Shown piece after piece: positions 13,301 to 20,579 of a DNA stretch of 26,809 nt; position 1 is the stretch's first letter; each line of letters starts with the position of its first letter. A program made the translations under genes and the position numbers. Source of the stretch: JAFARZ01 sp035651595 (GTDB lineage: Bacteria > Actinomycetota > Actinomycetes > Streptosporangiales > Streptosporangiaceae). A model generated the notes under the pieces. The model did not search any database. It saw only the letters and a list, made by a program, of their open reading frames with translations, and had not been told where the DNA came from. The DNA lies in assembly GCA_035651595.1 (NCBI GenBank), contig DASRFJ010000362.1, positions 1 through 26,809 of the forward strand, given 5' to 3'.

Positions 13301-14802
13301 TACGGCAGCTCGGCGACGCCGATCTGACCGGCTCGGAGCGCGGCCACGTGGGCGGCGAGCCAGGCATGCTGGGCGGCGATGGACAGAGCGGCGAAGCGTT
13401 GCGCTGCGGCCGCCGCAGCGCTCCCCGGGGCCGGCAGGAGGCCGGGCTGGACGCCGAGCGCTCTGGCCTGCTGACCGCCCGGCAGGTGGGTGAGTGCCGA
13501 CAGAATGGCCTGCTGCGCCGGCGTGGCCGGCCCGTCCGGCGGCACGCCGAGGACGTTGCTGACGATAGGCACCGCGACGTCCGCCGCAAGCTCGCTGGAG
13601 TACCCGCCGCTGATCGCGCCTTCGGTGCCGGGCGGCGGCGGGAGCAGCAGCGCCGAGCCGGAGCCGGTCGCGCTGGGCACGAGGATGGCGGTACCTGGGC
13701 CCTGTGCGTAGATCTGTGCCCGCTGCCGCAGTGATGCGGGCGCGCCGCGCAGCCCGGCCACCGCGCGCAGCGCGGGTTCGAGCGCTTCGGTCACCGCCGG
13801 CAGGAAGGCCGCGTATGCGGGATGCACGCAGATAGGGACGCCGGTCCCACCGCAGACCGGCGTGTACGGGACCGGCCGGTCACCGACCCCGTCGTGCAGT
13901 GCCGGGATGACGGTCATGCCGTGGACGTCCAGCCGGGCGGTCCCGGCCAGGGCGACCGCCGTGCCGCCCGCCGCCAGGCCAGCAGCGGCGAGCGCGGCGG
14001 CGCAGGCACGGATCCGCCACGGGCGGCTGGGCAGGCCGAGCACGCCGAGCAGCGCGAGCGTGACCCCGCCGAGGAACATCACCTGGGCGATGGACAGGTC
14101 CGGAAGGTAGCGGTAGAACGTCGCGACCCCGGGATCGGCGCCGATGCCTGCCCATCCGGCGACCAGCGGCGAGAGCTGCCAGAACGAATGACCGCTGACC
14201 GCGGCGGTGGAGCTGTACCCGAGCCCGAAGAACGCGACGATCACCAGTAGCGGTGTGGTGAACCTGCTCGGCAGCATCGCGCCGACGACGACGCCGAACG
14301 CCGACAGCGCCGGGATGCCGGTCGCGCCGACCGCGGCCGGCCACCACAGCGGACCACCCCAGGACGCCTGCCGGGCGGTAATCCCGTAGACGACCGCCAC
14401 GCAGACGAGATAGCCGGCGAGCGCCCAGCAGGTGGTGGCGGCCCAGGCGGCAAGCCGACGCGTCCAGGGCGAGCGCGGCGTGCCGGAAAGCAGCTCGGTG
14501 ACGCCGCGGCGCTGCTCGCGCCAGCCCACCCAGGCGGCCGCCGCGGTCACCGGCATCGCGAAGTCGAGCGGAGCGTCGTTCTGCATCGTCATCGCACGCA
14601 CGTTCCACATCGGCGGCAGCGCCATGATGTGGCGGTATGCCTGGTACCAGAACAGCGCGAAGGCCAGCGGCAGCATGGCGATCACCGGATTGCGCCGCAG
14701 CTCGATGCGGACCAGGCGTACCGCGGCCCTGGGCTGGGCGCCCAGCCGGGCGCCCGGGCTGGCGGCTGGGGGAAGTGGCGCGATCAGCGCATTGTCGTTC
14801 AT
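13300..14802 (-). CDS. ABC-2-like transporter permease with extracytoplasmic domain
   Basis: Membrane protein of 500 residues. The N-terminal half has about six hydrophobic helices starting after RAAVRLVRIELRRNPVIAMLPLAFALFWYQ, the usual amphipathic entry of ABC-2 permeases, and contains GWREQRRGVTELLSGTPRSPWTRRLAAW, a cytoplasmic loop common in actinobacterial permeases of this kind. After the last helix (about residue 305) comes a roughly 190-residue Ala/Pro-rich soluble part with two cysteines (VCGGTGVPICVHP), probably outside the membrane. Start ATG 14802 has AGAGG 5 nt upstream; a longer frame to 14877 would overlap the divergent peptidase. No ATP-binding subunit is adjacent, so either the partner lies elsewhere or this is an orphan. 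The stop at 13300 abuts the monooxygenase remnant. Confidence 0.78.
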   Translation of the reverse strand: MNDNALIAPLPPAASPGARLGAQPRAAVRLVRIELRRNPVIAMLPLAFALFWYQAYRHIMALPPMWNVRAMTMQNDAPLDFAMPVTAAAAWVGWREQRRGVTELLSGTPRSPWTRRLAAWAATTCWALAGYLVCVAVVYGITARQASWGGPLWWPAAVGATGIPALSAFGVVVGAMLPSRFTTPLLVIVAFFGLGYSSTAAVSGHSFWQLSPLVAGWAGIGADPGVATFYRYLPDLSIAQVMFLGGVTLALLGVLGLPSRPWRIRACAAALAAAGLAAGGTAVALAGTARLDVHGMTVIPALHDGVGDRPVPYTPVCGGTGVPICVHPAYAAFLPAVTEALEPALRAVAGLRGAPASLRQRAQIYAQGPGTAILVPSATGSGSALLLPPPPGTEGAISGGYSSELAADVAVPIVSNVLGVPPDGPATPAQQAILSALTHLPGGQQARALGVQPGLLPAPGSAAAAAAQRFAALSIAAQHAWLAAHVAALRAGQIGVAELP

Positions 14803-14863
14803 CGAGCCTCTATTGCGATCCGGGGCGCTCTGGTTCATGCCGGAGATGCGAGGATTCCCAGGT

Positions 14864-17152
14864 ATGAGTACCGACATCGACGCCTTCCCAGGTCAGCTTG
14901 CCCGTACCCAGGGTTTCACGCTCGGCGTGCCACGCGCGTTCACCCTCTCGCCCGACGGGCGGCGGCTGCTGTTCCTGCGCACCCGCGGGCCGGAGGACCG
15001 CACCAGCTGCCTGTGGCTGCTGGACGAAGCGGCGGAGCGGCTGCTGGTTGACCCGGACACCCTGGGACAGGCCGACGGGCAGACTGACAGTCAGGCCGGC
15101 GGGCAGGTCCCGGAGGCCGAACTCGTGCGCCGCGAGCGGACCAGGGAGCGGAGCACCGGCATCGTCGCCTACAGCGCCGACAAGGCGGCACGCGTCGTTG
15201 TCTTCGCCCTGAACGGCGAGCTGTGGACGGTCGACGTGGGCAGTGGCCAGGCGCGCCGGGTGCCGACCGCCGGCCCGGTGGTCGATCCCCGTGTCGACCC
15301 GGCGGGGCGGCACGTGGCGTACGTGAGCGACGGCGACCTGCGGGTGACCAGCCTTACCGAGGGAGCCGACGCCGCCGCGGAAACCGGTGGCGGCCGGCTG
15401 CTGTCCGATCCCGCGGATTCGGCGGACCCGTGGGTGACCTGGGGTCTGCCGGAGCACGCGGCGTCCGAGTCCATGTACCGGTACCGCGGCTACTGGTGGT
15501 CGCCCGACGGTACCCGTGTGCTGGCCGCGCGGGTTGATGAGACAGCGGTGGCGCGCTGGTGGATCGGGGATCCGGCCGATCCCGCCCGGCCGCCGCGGGA
15601 GGTGGCCTATCCGGTGGCCGGCACCGCGAACGCCGTGGTGTCCCTGCACGTCCTCGGGCTCGACGGCACGCGGGTGGACGTGGCCTGGGATCGGTCGGCG
15701 TTCGAGTACCTGCCCGCGGCGGGCTGGGATACGCACGGCCCGCTGATCAGCGTGCAGAGCCGCGACCAGCGCACGCTGCGCGTGCTGGCCGTCGACCCGG
15801 GCACCGGCACGACTGAGTTGCTGCACGAGCAGCGCGACGCGGCCTGGGTCGAGCTGATCGTGGGCACTCCGGCGCGGACCGCCGCCGACCGGCTGGTGCA
15901 CACCGAGGACCGCGGCGGCACCCGCCACCTGATCGTCGACGACGACGCGGTCACGCCTGAGGGGCTGCAGATCCGGGAGGTCGTGGCGGTGGACGGGGAG
16001 TCGGTCCTGTTCGTCGCCAGCGACGAGCCGACCGAGGAACACCTGTGGCGCTACCAGGACGGGTCGCCGCGACGGCTGAGCGACGGGCCGGGCAAGCACA
16101 CCGGCCAGCTGGCCGGGGACGTGCTGCTGCTGAACTCATTCACCGACGACGGCCACGCCGTCCGGCTGATCCGGCCGGACACGAAGGACACACCTGTGCG
16201 TTGCCTGGACGCCGCCCCAGTGCTGCCGCCGCGGATCACCTGGCTGCGCGCGGGTGAGCACGAGATCCGCACCGCACTGCTGCTGCCGTCCTGGTACCAG
16301 CCCGGTGAGCAGCGGCTGCCGGTGCTGGTATCCCCGTACGGCGGCCCGGCCGCGCAGCTGGCGGTGCACACCAGGCACATCTGGTTCTGCGAGGCGCAGT
16401 GGTTCGCCGAATCCGGCTTCGCGGTGGTGATCGCCGACGGCCGCGGCACACCCGGACGGGGCCCGGTGTGGGAAAAGACCATCCATCTCGACAAGCTCAG
16501 CGTCCCGCTGGAGGACCAGGTCGTCGCGCTGCGCGCGACCGCCGAGCACTGCCCGGACCTGGACCTGGAGCGGGTCGCCATCCGCGGCTGGAGCTACGGC
16601 GGGACGCTGGCCGCGGCGGCGGTACTGCGCCGTCCCGACGTATTCCACGCCGCGATCGCCGGAGCTCCAGCCATCGACCAGCGCCTGTACGACACGCACT
16701 GGTCCGAGCGCTTCCTCGGCCACCCGGAGCAGGAACCCAAGGCCTACGACCGCTCATCGCTGCTGCTCGACGCGCCCGCGCTGCGCCGCCCGCTGCTGCT
16801 GGTGCACGGCATGGCGGACGACAACGTGGTGCCCGCGCACACGCTGCGCATGTCCGCGGCGCTGCTCACCGCGGGACGTCCGCATCAGGTGCTGCCGTTG
16901 TCCGGCACGACGCACATGCCGACAACGGAAGAGGGTATGGCCGGACTGCTCCGCCATGAGCTGGCGTTCTTCCGTGCGGCTCTCGGCCTGCCGGATGGCG
17001 CGCGGTTACCGTCGGCTGGTCCAGCGAGGCCCGACCGCCGACCACTGCGCCTCCCACCAGCGCAGCCGCCTGGCATGCAGGAGGCGTCGGGCCGCCAGCC
17101 AGATGCCGCCGATCGCCAGCGCGAGAGCCGCGGGGGCGAACATGCTGGATAG
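14864..17152 (+). CDS. S9B family prolyl oligopeptidase (dipeptidyl-peptidase IV-like)
   Basis: Serine peptidase expected to cleave Xaa-Pro dipeptides from peptide N termini; 762 residues, cytoplasmic (no signal peptide). The N-terminal beta-propeller (about 1-490) shows DPPIV-type repeats including SPDGRRLLFLRTR, WVTWGLPEHAASESMYRYRGYWWSPDGTRV and DERTA-like RVDETAVARWW. The C-terminal alpha/beta-hydrolase has YGGPAAQ, the nucleophile S577 in GWSYGG, the acid in HGMADDN (D652/D653) and H684 in GTTHMP, a complete triad. The frame is open upstream of 14864 but only antisense to the permease; ATG 14864 has GAGG about 10 nt upstream. The homologous part ends near LAFFRAALGL; the final 50 or so residues are Pro/Arg-rich and read antisense through the Rv1733c-family gene (147-bp overlap). 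Confidence 0.93.
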   Translation: MSTDIDAFPGQLARTQGFTLGVPRAFTLSPDGRRLLFLRTRGPEDRTSCLWLLDEAAERLLVDPDTLGQADGQTDSQAGGQVPEAELVRRERTRERSTGIVAYSADKAARVVVFALNGELWTVDVGSGQARRVPTAGPVVDPRVDPAGRHVAYVSDGDLRVTSLTEGADAAAETGGGRLLSDPADSADPWVTWGLPEHAASESMYRYRGYWWSPDGTRVLAARVDETAVARWWIGDPADPARPPREVAYPVAGTANAVVSLHVLGLDGTRVDVAWDRSAFEYLPAAGWDTHGPLISVQSRDQRTLRVLAVDPGTGTTELLHEQRDAAWVELIVGTPARTAADRLVHTEDRGGTRHLIVDDDAVTPEGLQIREVVAVDGESVLFVASDEPTEEHLWRYQDGSPRRLSDGPGKHTGQLAGDVLLLNSFTDDGHAVRLIRPDTKDTPVRCLDAAPVLPPRITWLRAGEHEIRTALLLPSWYQPGEQRLPVLVSPYGGPAAQLAVHTRHIWFCEAQWFAESGFAVVIADGRGTPGRGPVWEKTIHLDKLSVPLEDQVVALRATAEHCPDLDLERVAIRGWSYGGTLAAAAVLRRPDVFHAAIAGAPAIDQRLYDTHWSERFLGHPEQEPKAYDRSSLLLDAPALRRPLLLVHGMADDNVVPAHTLRMSAALLTAGRPHQVLPLSGTTHMPTTEEGMAGLLRHELAFFRAALGLPDGARLPSAGPARPDRRPLRLPPAQPPGMQEASGRQPDAADRQRESRGGEHAG

Positions 17153-17626
17153 CAGCACCTGGTCGGAGACCTGGCCGGGCATCGGCGGCGGAGTGGTCAG
17201 CCGGCCCTGGCTGTCGGTCCACACCAGCAGCGTGCTGCCCGCCTTGGTGCCCACCGGGACGGCCACCTGCGCGGTCCGTGCCAGCCCGCCCGGCGCGGTC
17301 CAGCGCACCGGCTCGTTCGACATGACGGACGTGGCGCGCATGGAGAGCACCGGCGGGGGCGCGGACTGGAGCAACACGGCGGGTACCTGGCGGGCGTGCA
17401 CGCGCGCGGTGCGCTCGGCATGCTCACCCGCGCTCTGCGCCCACTGACCGGCCGCGATGGCGAGCAGTGGAGCGCCTGCGAGAAAGGTCATCAGGAGGCC
17501 GACGCCGACGGCGGCTTCGATGCGGTCGTAGCTTCGCCGCAGGGGGTTGCGATCGGGGCGCATTCCGCGCACGATCCTCGCGAATTTGGCAGTGAACAAA
17601 CGCGCGGCCTTCAACACGGGGGTCAC
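17006..17626 (-). CDS. Rv1733c-family membrane protein
   Basis: Actinobacterial membrane protein of unknown function with the Rv1733c layout: basic NPLRRSYDRIEAAVG, a first transmembrane segment (about residues 36-58, GVGLLMTFLAGAPLLAIAAG), an extracytoplasmic domain ending VPVGTKAGSTLLVWTDSQGRLTTPP, a second transmembrane segment (about 158-181), and a short basic tail RRLRWWEAQWSAVGPRWTSRR that is conserved in the family. The start is uncertain: GTG at 17626 or ATG at 17563 (185 residues), neither with a strong ribosome site; the shorter form keeps the whole conserved part. It lies 77 bp downstream of the PrmC-like gene on the same strand. Its conserved C terminus shows that it, not the peptidase tail, owns the overlap. 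Confidence 0.87.
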   Translation of the reverse strand: MTPVLKAARLFTAKFARIVRGMRPDRNPLRRSYDRIEAAVGVGLLMTFLAGAPLLAIAAGQWAQSAGEHAERTARVHARQVPAVLLQSAPPPVLSMRATSVMSNEPVRWTAPGGLARTAQVAVPVGTKAGSTLLVWTDSQGRLTTPPPMPGQVSDQVLLSSMFAPAALALAIGGIWLAARRLLHARRLRWWEAQWSAVGPRWTSRR

Positions 17627-17703
17627 AGACCAGTAACGCCGAGAACGTCGATGTCAATCCTTCCCGGCGGAGATGGTCAATGTGATCTGCGCCGCTTTCC
17701 GGG

Positions 17704-18483
17704 TCAGGCCGTCCCGATGACCACCGTGGCGTTCAGCTCCGCAGAGCTGACGACCTGCGCGGACAGTCCGGCGGCGGTGAAGTCCGTCACGGCGCGCGCG
17801 GCTTGCTGCTCGCTGGTCTCGATGAACAGGTGACCGCCCGGTGCCAGCCACCGCGGGGCGCCGGCTGCGACGCGGCGCGCGACGGCCAGGCCATCCGGGC
17901 CGCCGTCGAGCGCGGCGCGGGGTTCGTAGGTGCGTGCCTCCGGCGGGAGGAAGGCGATCTCGGCGGTGGGAACGTAGGGAACGTTCGCGGTCAGGATCGT
18001 GACGCGGCCGCGCAGCCGTGCCGGCAGCGCGTCGAACAAGTCGCTCTGGTAGACCGCGCCGGGGACGTTGCGCCGGGCACAGGCGACCGCGGCCGGATCG
18101 ATGTCGGCGGCATGCACCTCGGCGCCAGGCACCATGCCGTCAAGAGCGGCGGCGAGCACGGCGGCAATCGCGCCCGCGCCGCAGCACAGGTCGAGCACGA
18201 CCGCGCCGGGCTCGGCCACCGCCGCCGCCTGCTTGACGAGGAACTCGGTGCGGCGGCGGGGCACGAACACGCCCGGCGCGACGGCGATTCGCAGCCCGCC
18301 GAACTCCGCCCACCCCACGACCTGCTCCAGCGGAAACCCGGCCACCCGGCGGTCTACCAGCGCGGTCAGCTCTTCGGGAGTGCGCGCGGCAGCGGCCAGC
18401 AGCTCGGCCTCGTCCTCCGCGAAGACGCAGCCGGCCGCACGCAGCCGCGCCACGATGTCGGCGGCGGGCACGGGGCTCAACAC
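17704..18483 (-). CDS. Putative protein-(glutamine-N5) methyltransferase (PrmC/HemK-related)
   Basis: SAM-dependent methyltransferase of the PrmC-related subgroup, about 259 residues. N-terminal helical domain (VARLRAAGCVFAEDEAELL... VDRRVAGFPLEQVVGWAEFGGLRIAVAPGVFVPRRRTEFLV), then Rossmann domain with motif I VLDLCCGAGAIAAVLA, motif II DIDPAAVACARRN, and catalytic NVPYVP in place of the NPPY of true PrmC, as in the subgroup whose substrate is unknown. FIETSEQQA follows. Release-factor methylation is therefore not assured. The frame extends to ATG 18513, but that codon shares CATG with the start of the divergent acetyltransferase. GTG 18483, with GGAAG just upstream, is a more economical choice; GTG 18471 is a third option. 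Confidence 0.85.
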   Translation of the reverse strand: MLSPVPAADIVARLRAAGCVFAEDEAELLAAAARTPEELTALVDRRVAGFPLEQVVGWAEFGGLRIAVAPGVFVPRRRTEFLVKQAAAVAEPGAVVLDLCCGAGAIAAVLAAALDGMVPGAEVHAADIDPAAVACARRNVPGAVYQSDLFDALPARLRGRVTILTANVPYVPTAEIAFLPPEARTYEPRAALDGGPDGLAVARRVAAGAPRWLAPGGHLFIETSEQQAARAVTDFTAAGLSAQVVSSAELNATVVIGTA

Positions 18484-18511
18484 TACACTTCCGGACAGGG
18501 AGGTCAGCGGC
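18484..18511 (+). promoter_or_regulatory. Promoter and ribosome site of the acetyltransferase gene
   Basis: TACACT at 18484-18489 is a good -10 hexamer, and AGGGAGG at about 18497-18503 is a strong ribosome site 8 nt before ATG 18512. The opposite strand of the same bases reads TAGTGT, so a bidirectional promoter for the PrmC-like gene is possible. Confidence 0.4.
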
Positions 18512-19015
18512 ATGGCACTCGTTATCAGGAGTCAGGAGCCCGGCGACGGTGACGGGCTGGCGCGGGTGTGGCAGAGTGCCGGGCGCTACTACGCGGAGCT
18601 TGCCCCGGACCTGTTCCAGGTACCCGTCTCCGACGGGCCCTCCTTCGAGCTCGGCTCCGTCCCACTGGGCAAGCAGGACGAGGGGAACACCCTGCGTCTT
18701 GTCGCGGAAGCGGACGGCACGATCGCGGGCTGGCTCTCCGCCCGCCTCGAGCCACCCGTCCCCGCGCCGGAACGCCAGCTCGTCAAGGAACTTGGCTGGC
18801 CCCGGCTGATGGTGGACGCCCTCGTCGTCGACCGGTCGCTGTGGCGTCAGGGTATCGGCGGCGCGCTGCTCAGCGCCGCCGAGCAGTGGGGCCGTGAGCG
18901 CGGCGCCAATGTGGTCCGTCTCGACACCTATGCGGACGGCCCGGTCGCGGTGCCGTTCTACGAGCAGCGCATGGGCTACCACCGCCGCGCGATCATCTTC
19001 GAGAAGAAGCTCTAG
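18512..19015 (+). CDS. GNAT family N-acetyltransferase
   Basis: Acetyl-CoA-dependent acyltransferase, 167 residues, cytoplasmic. The GNAT core is plain: VDALVVDRSLWRQGIGGALLSAAEQWGRERG (motif A with the pyrophosphate loop R-x-x-G-I-G, about residues 107-137) followed by VVRLDTYADGPVAVPFYEQRMGYHRRAIIFEKKL (motif B with the F-Y-E-x-x-G-Y element). Substrate not predictable. ATG 18512 has AGGGAGG 8 nt upstream. It diverges from the PrmC-like gene and converges on the MBL hydrolase, sharing a CTAG stop/stop overlap (19012-19015). Confidence 0.93.
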   Translation: MALVIRSQEPGDGDGLARVWQSAGRYYAELAPDLFQVPVSDGPSFELGSVPLGKQDEGNTLRLVAEADGTIAGWLSARLEPPVPAPERQLVKELGWPRLMVDALVVDRSLWRQGIGGALLSAAEQWGRERGANVVRLDTYADGPVAVPFYEQRMGYHRRAIIFEKKL

Positions 19016-19617
19016 CCGAAGCTCTCGCCCGGCGCGAGGTAGCGATAGGCGCTCATGCCGCCGAGCCAGTCGTTCACCGCGTCCAGGCCGCGCTCGTTGA
19101 GCTGCCCGTCGTGGATGCCGAACGCCCGTTCCGGCTGGACCGCGCCCATGAAGTCCAGTGCGTCGGCGAGCCGCATCCACGAGCCCTGGACCGGCACCAG
19201 CAGGACCGCGACGTCCACATGCGGCGGGTGGAACGAGTCGCCGGGGTGGTAGAGCGCGCCGTCGTCGACGATGTACCCGACGTTCGGCAGGTCCGGTCTG
19301 CCGCCATAGACCGTGGCGTGACTGCCGCCGGTGACCCGAACCCGGAATCCAGCCGCTTCGAACTGATCTCCGGGAGCCACCGGATGCACGGGACCACCCG
19401 GGCCGGTGTCAGCCGGCCCGGAAACGGTAGCCTCTACACTGGCGAGTCGTTCGCGATCGGCATGGTCTGGATGCCAATGCGTGACCAGGACGGCATCCGC
19501 TCCGCTGGCGGCCTCTGGCTCGGTCCATACCCCTGGATCGATGACGAGGACGCCGCCGGCCGGATGCTCAAGGCGCACGCACGCGTGGGTGTACCTGGTG
19601 ATCCGCATCTGCGCCAT
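19012..19617 (-). CDS. MBL fold metallo-hydrolase
   Basis: Metallo-beta-lactamase-fold hydrolase of 201 residues. Metal ligands: H-x-H-x-D-H in THWHPDHAD (about residues 46-54), GGSHATVYGG, and the Asp of LYHPGDSFHPP; a closing GIHDGQL supplies a late histidine. The start of the protein, MRITRYTHACVRLEHPAGGVLVIDPGVW, is typical of the UlaG-like/small MBL group in actinobacteria. Substrate unknown. Start ATG 19617; an in-frame ATG at 19608 would remove three residues and fits the family N terminus equally well. Convergent with the GNAT gene and divergent from the GDT1-type transporter 64 bp away. Confidence 0.93.
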   Translation of the reverse strand: MAQMRITRYTHACVRLEHPAGGVLVIDPGVWTEPEAASGADAVLVTHWHPDHADRERLASVEATVSGPADTGPGGPVHPVAPGDQFEAAGFRVRVTGGSHATVYGGRPDLPNVGYIVDDGALYHPGDSFHPPHVDVAVLLVPVQGSWMRLADALDFMGAVQPERAFGIHDGQLNERGLDAVNDWLGGMSAYRYLAPGESFG

Positions 19618-19681
19618 TATTGTCGGCCAAGGTGGCTAGCCGCCAAACGCCGCTGGTCATCGACGTCACCAAGGGAGGAAC

Positions 19682-20260
19682 ATGCATTTCGCGATCGTGG
19701 CGCTGACCACGTTCGCGCTCGTCTTCCCGGCGGAACTACCGGACAAGACCGCGATCGCCAGCCTGTTCCTCGGTGCCCGGTACCGGCCCTCCTGGGTGTT
19801 CGCGGGCATCGCCGCCGCATTCACCGTGCACGTGGTGTTCGCGGTGACCGCCGGCAGCCTGCTCACACTGCTCCCCCACCGCCTCGTCGAGGGCATCGTC
19901 GCCGGCCTGTTCGTGCTCGGTGCGCTCATGCTGCTGCGCGGCAGGCACGAGGAGAAGGTGGAGGAATCCGAGACCGAGCCGTCGTTCTGGAAGGTGGCCG
20001 CGTCCGGCTTCATGGTGATCCTGGTCGCCGAGTTCGGTGATCTCACCCAGATCCTCACGGCCAACTTGGCGGCGCACTACCACGACCCCCTGGCGGTGGG
20101 CGTGGGCGCGCTGATCGGCCTGCTCGGCGTCGCGCTGCTCGCGATCACCGGCGGCCGGGCGCTGTTGCGCGTGCTGCCGATCACCTGGCTCGCCCGTGCC
20201 GCGGCGCTGGGCATGCTGGTCCTGGCCGGCTTCAGCATCGCGTCGGCCGCCGGCGCCTGA
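19682..20260 (+). CDS. TMEM165/GDT1 family cation transporter
   Basis: Six-helix membrane protein of 192 residues in the UPF0016/GDT1 family, known elsewhere as Mn2+/Ca2+ transporters (bacterial members such as MneA export manganese). Two inverted halves each carry the acidic signature: AELPDKTA at about residues 17-24 and AEFGDLTQ at about 115-122, both on predicted membrane helices. Compared with the consensus E-x-G-D-K/R-T/S the first has Pro for Gly and the second Leu for Lys. A charged cytoplasmic linker RGRHEEKVEESETEPSFW separates the halves. AGGGAGGAA precedes ATG 19682. The 64-bp gap to the divergent gene is too short for the manganese riboswitch often found with this family. Confidence 0.93.
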   Translation: MHFAIVALTTFALVFPAELPDKTAIASLFLGARYRPSWVFAGIAAAFTVHVVFAVTAGSLLTLLPHRLVEGIVAGLFVLGALMLLRGRHEEKVEESETEPSFWKVAASGFMVILVAEFGDLTQILTANLAAHYHDPLAVGVGALIGLLGVALLAITGGRALLRVLPITWLARAAALGMLVLAGFSIASAAGA

Positions 20261-20357
20261 CAATCCGCGTTCCCGGCGCGCTAGCAAGTTTCCCGAAATG
20301 CCCGCTTCCGACCGGTACGTTCGCTGATAGTCCTGATTCCGCGGGGGGCTCGAAATT

Positions 20358-20404
20358 ATTGCGGACACTTACCCTCCCAAATTGGGGGGGTAAGTGTCCG
20401 CAAT
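20358..20404. repeat. 47-nt near-perfect inverted repeat (hairpin/possible bidirectional terminator)
   Basis: The outer arms ATTGCGGACACTTACCC match perfectly over 17 bp, then one T-G position, then CCCAA pairing with TTGGG around a single A. An RNA hairpin of about 21 bp with a five-base loop (AAATT) could form. There is no U tract after it on either strand, so a terminator role is only possible; a small repeated element or protein-binding cruciform are alternatives. Confidence 0.8.
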
Positions 20405-20460
20405 GATCTGGCGCGCCAGCGAGCGCGCCCGGAATGGGCTAAATGTCCAGATTCGGGGGC

Positions 20461-20524
20461 GCGGGCAGTCGCATGAGCGGGCAGTCGCATGAGCGGGCAG
20501 CCGCATGAGCGGGCAGCCGCGCGA
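20461..20524. repeat. Four tandem 16-bp direct repeats
   Basis: The unit GCGGGCAGTCGCATGA occurs at 20461, 20477, 20493 and 20509; the third copy has one change (CAGCC) and the fourth three (CAGCCGCGCGA). They end 55 bp upstream of the glycosyltransferase ATG. The 16-bp period is not a codon multiple, which argues against coding and fits a multisite binding region. Confidence 0.9.
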
Positions 20525-20568
20525 CTCGGCGTGAGCACCACGTTCCCCCAAAACGTTGCCCTTCCTGC

Positions 20569-20574
20569 CATACT
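20569..20574 (+). promoter_or_regulatory. Possible -10 box for a leaderless glycosyltransferase transcript
   Basis: CATACT ends 5 nt before ATG 20580, and no distinct ribosome site lies between. Spacing suits transcription starting at or next to the ATG. Confidence 0.3.
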
Positions 20575-20579
20575 GGGGC

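Larger units (their letters stand above)
20261..20579. other. 319-bp gene-free region with hairpin and tandem repeats
   Basis: No credible gene. It contains a long inverted repeat (20358-20404), the 12-bp palindrome CTGGCGCGCCAG (20408-20419), four 16-bp direct repeats (20461-20524) and a possible promoter for the glycosyltransferase (20569-20574). The first 97 bp after the GDT1 stop show nothing recognisable. Confidence 0.7.

Noticed and set aside
14810..16099. A 429-codon minus-strand frame inside the S9B peptidase
   Set aside because: Arg/Pro/His-rich shadow frame; the peptidase has a full catalytic triad and propeller motifs.
19618..19681. Possible manganese (yybP-ykoY) riboswitch before the GDT1-type gene
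   Set aside because: The 64-bp gap is too short and shows no matching conserved loops, only a weak GGTGGCTAGCCGCC dyad.
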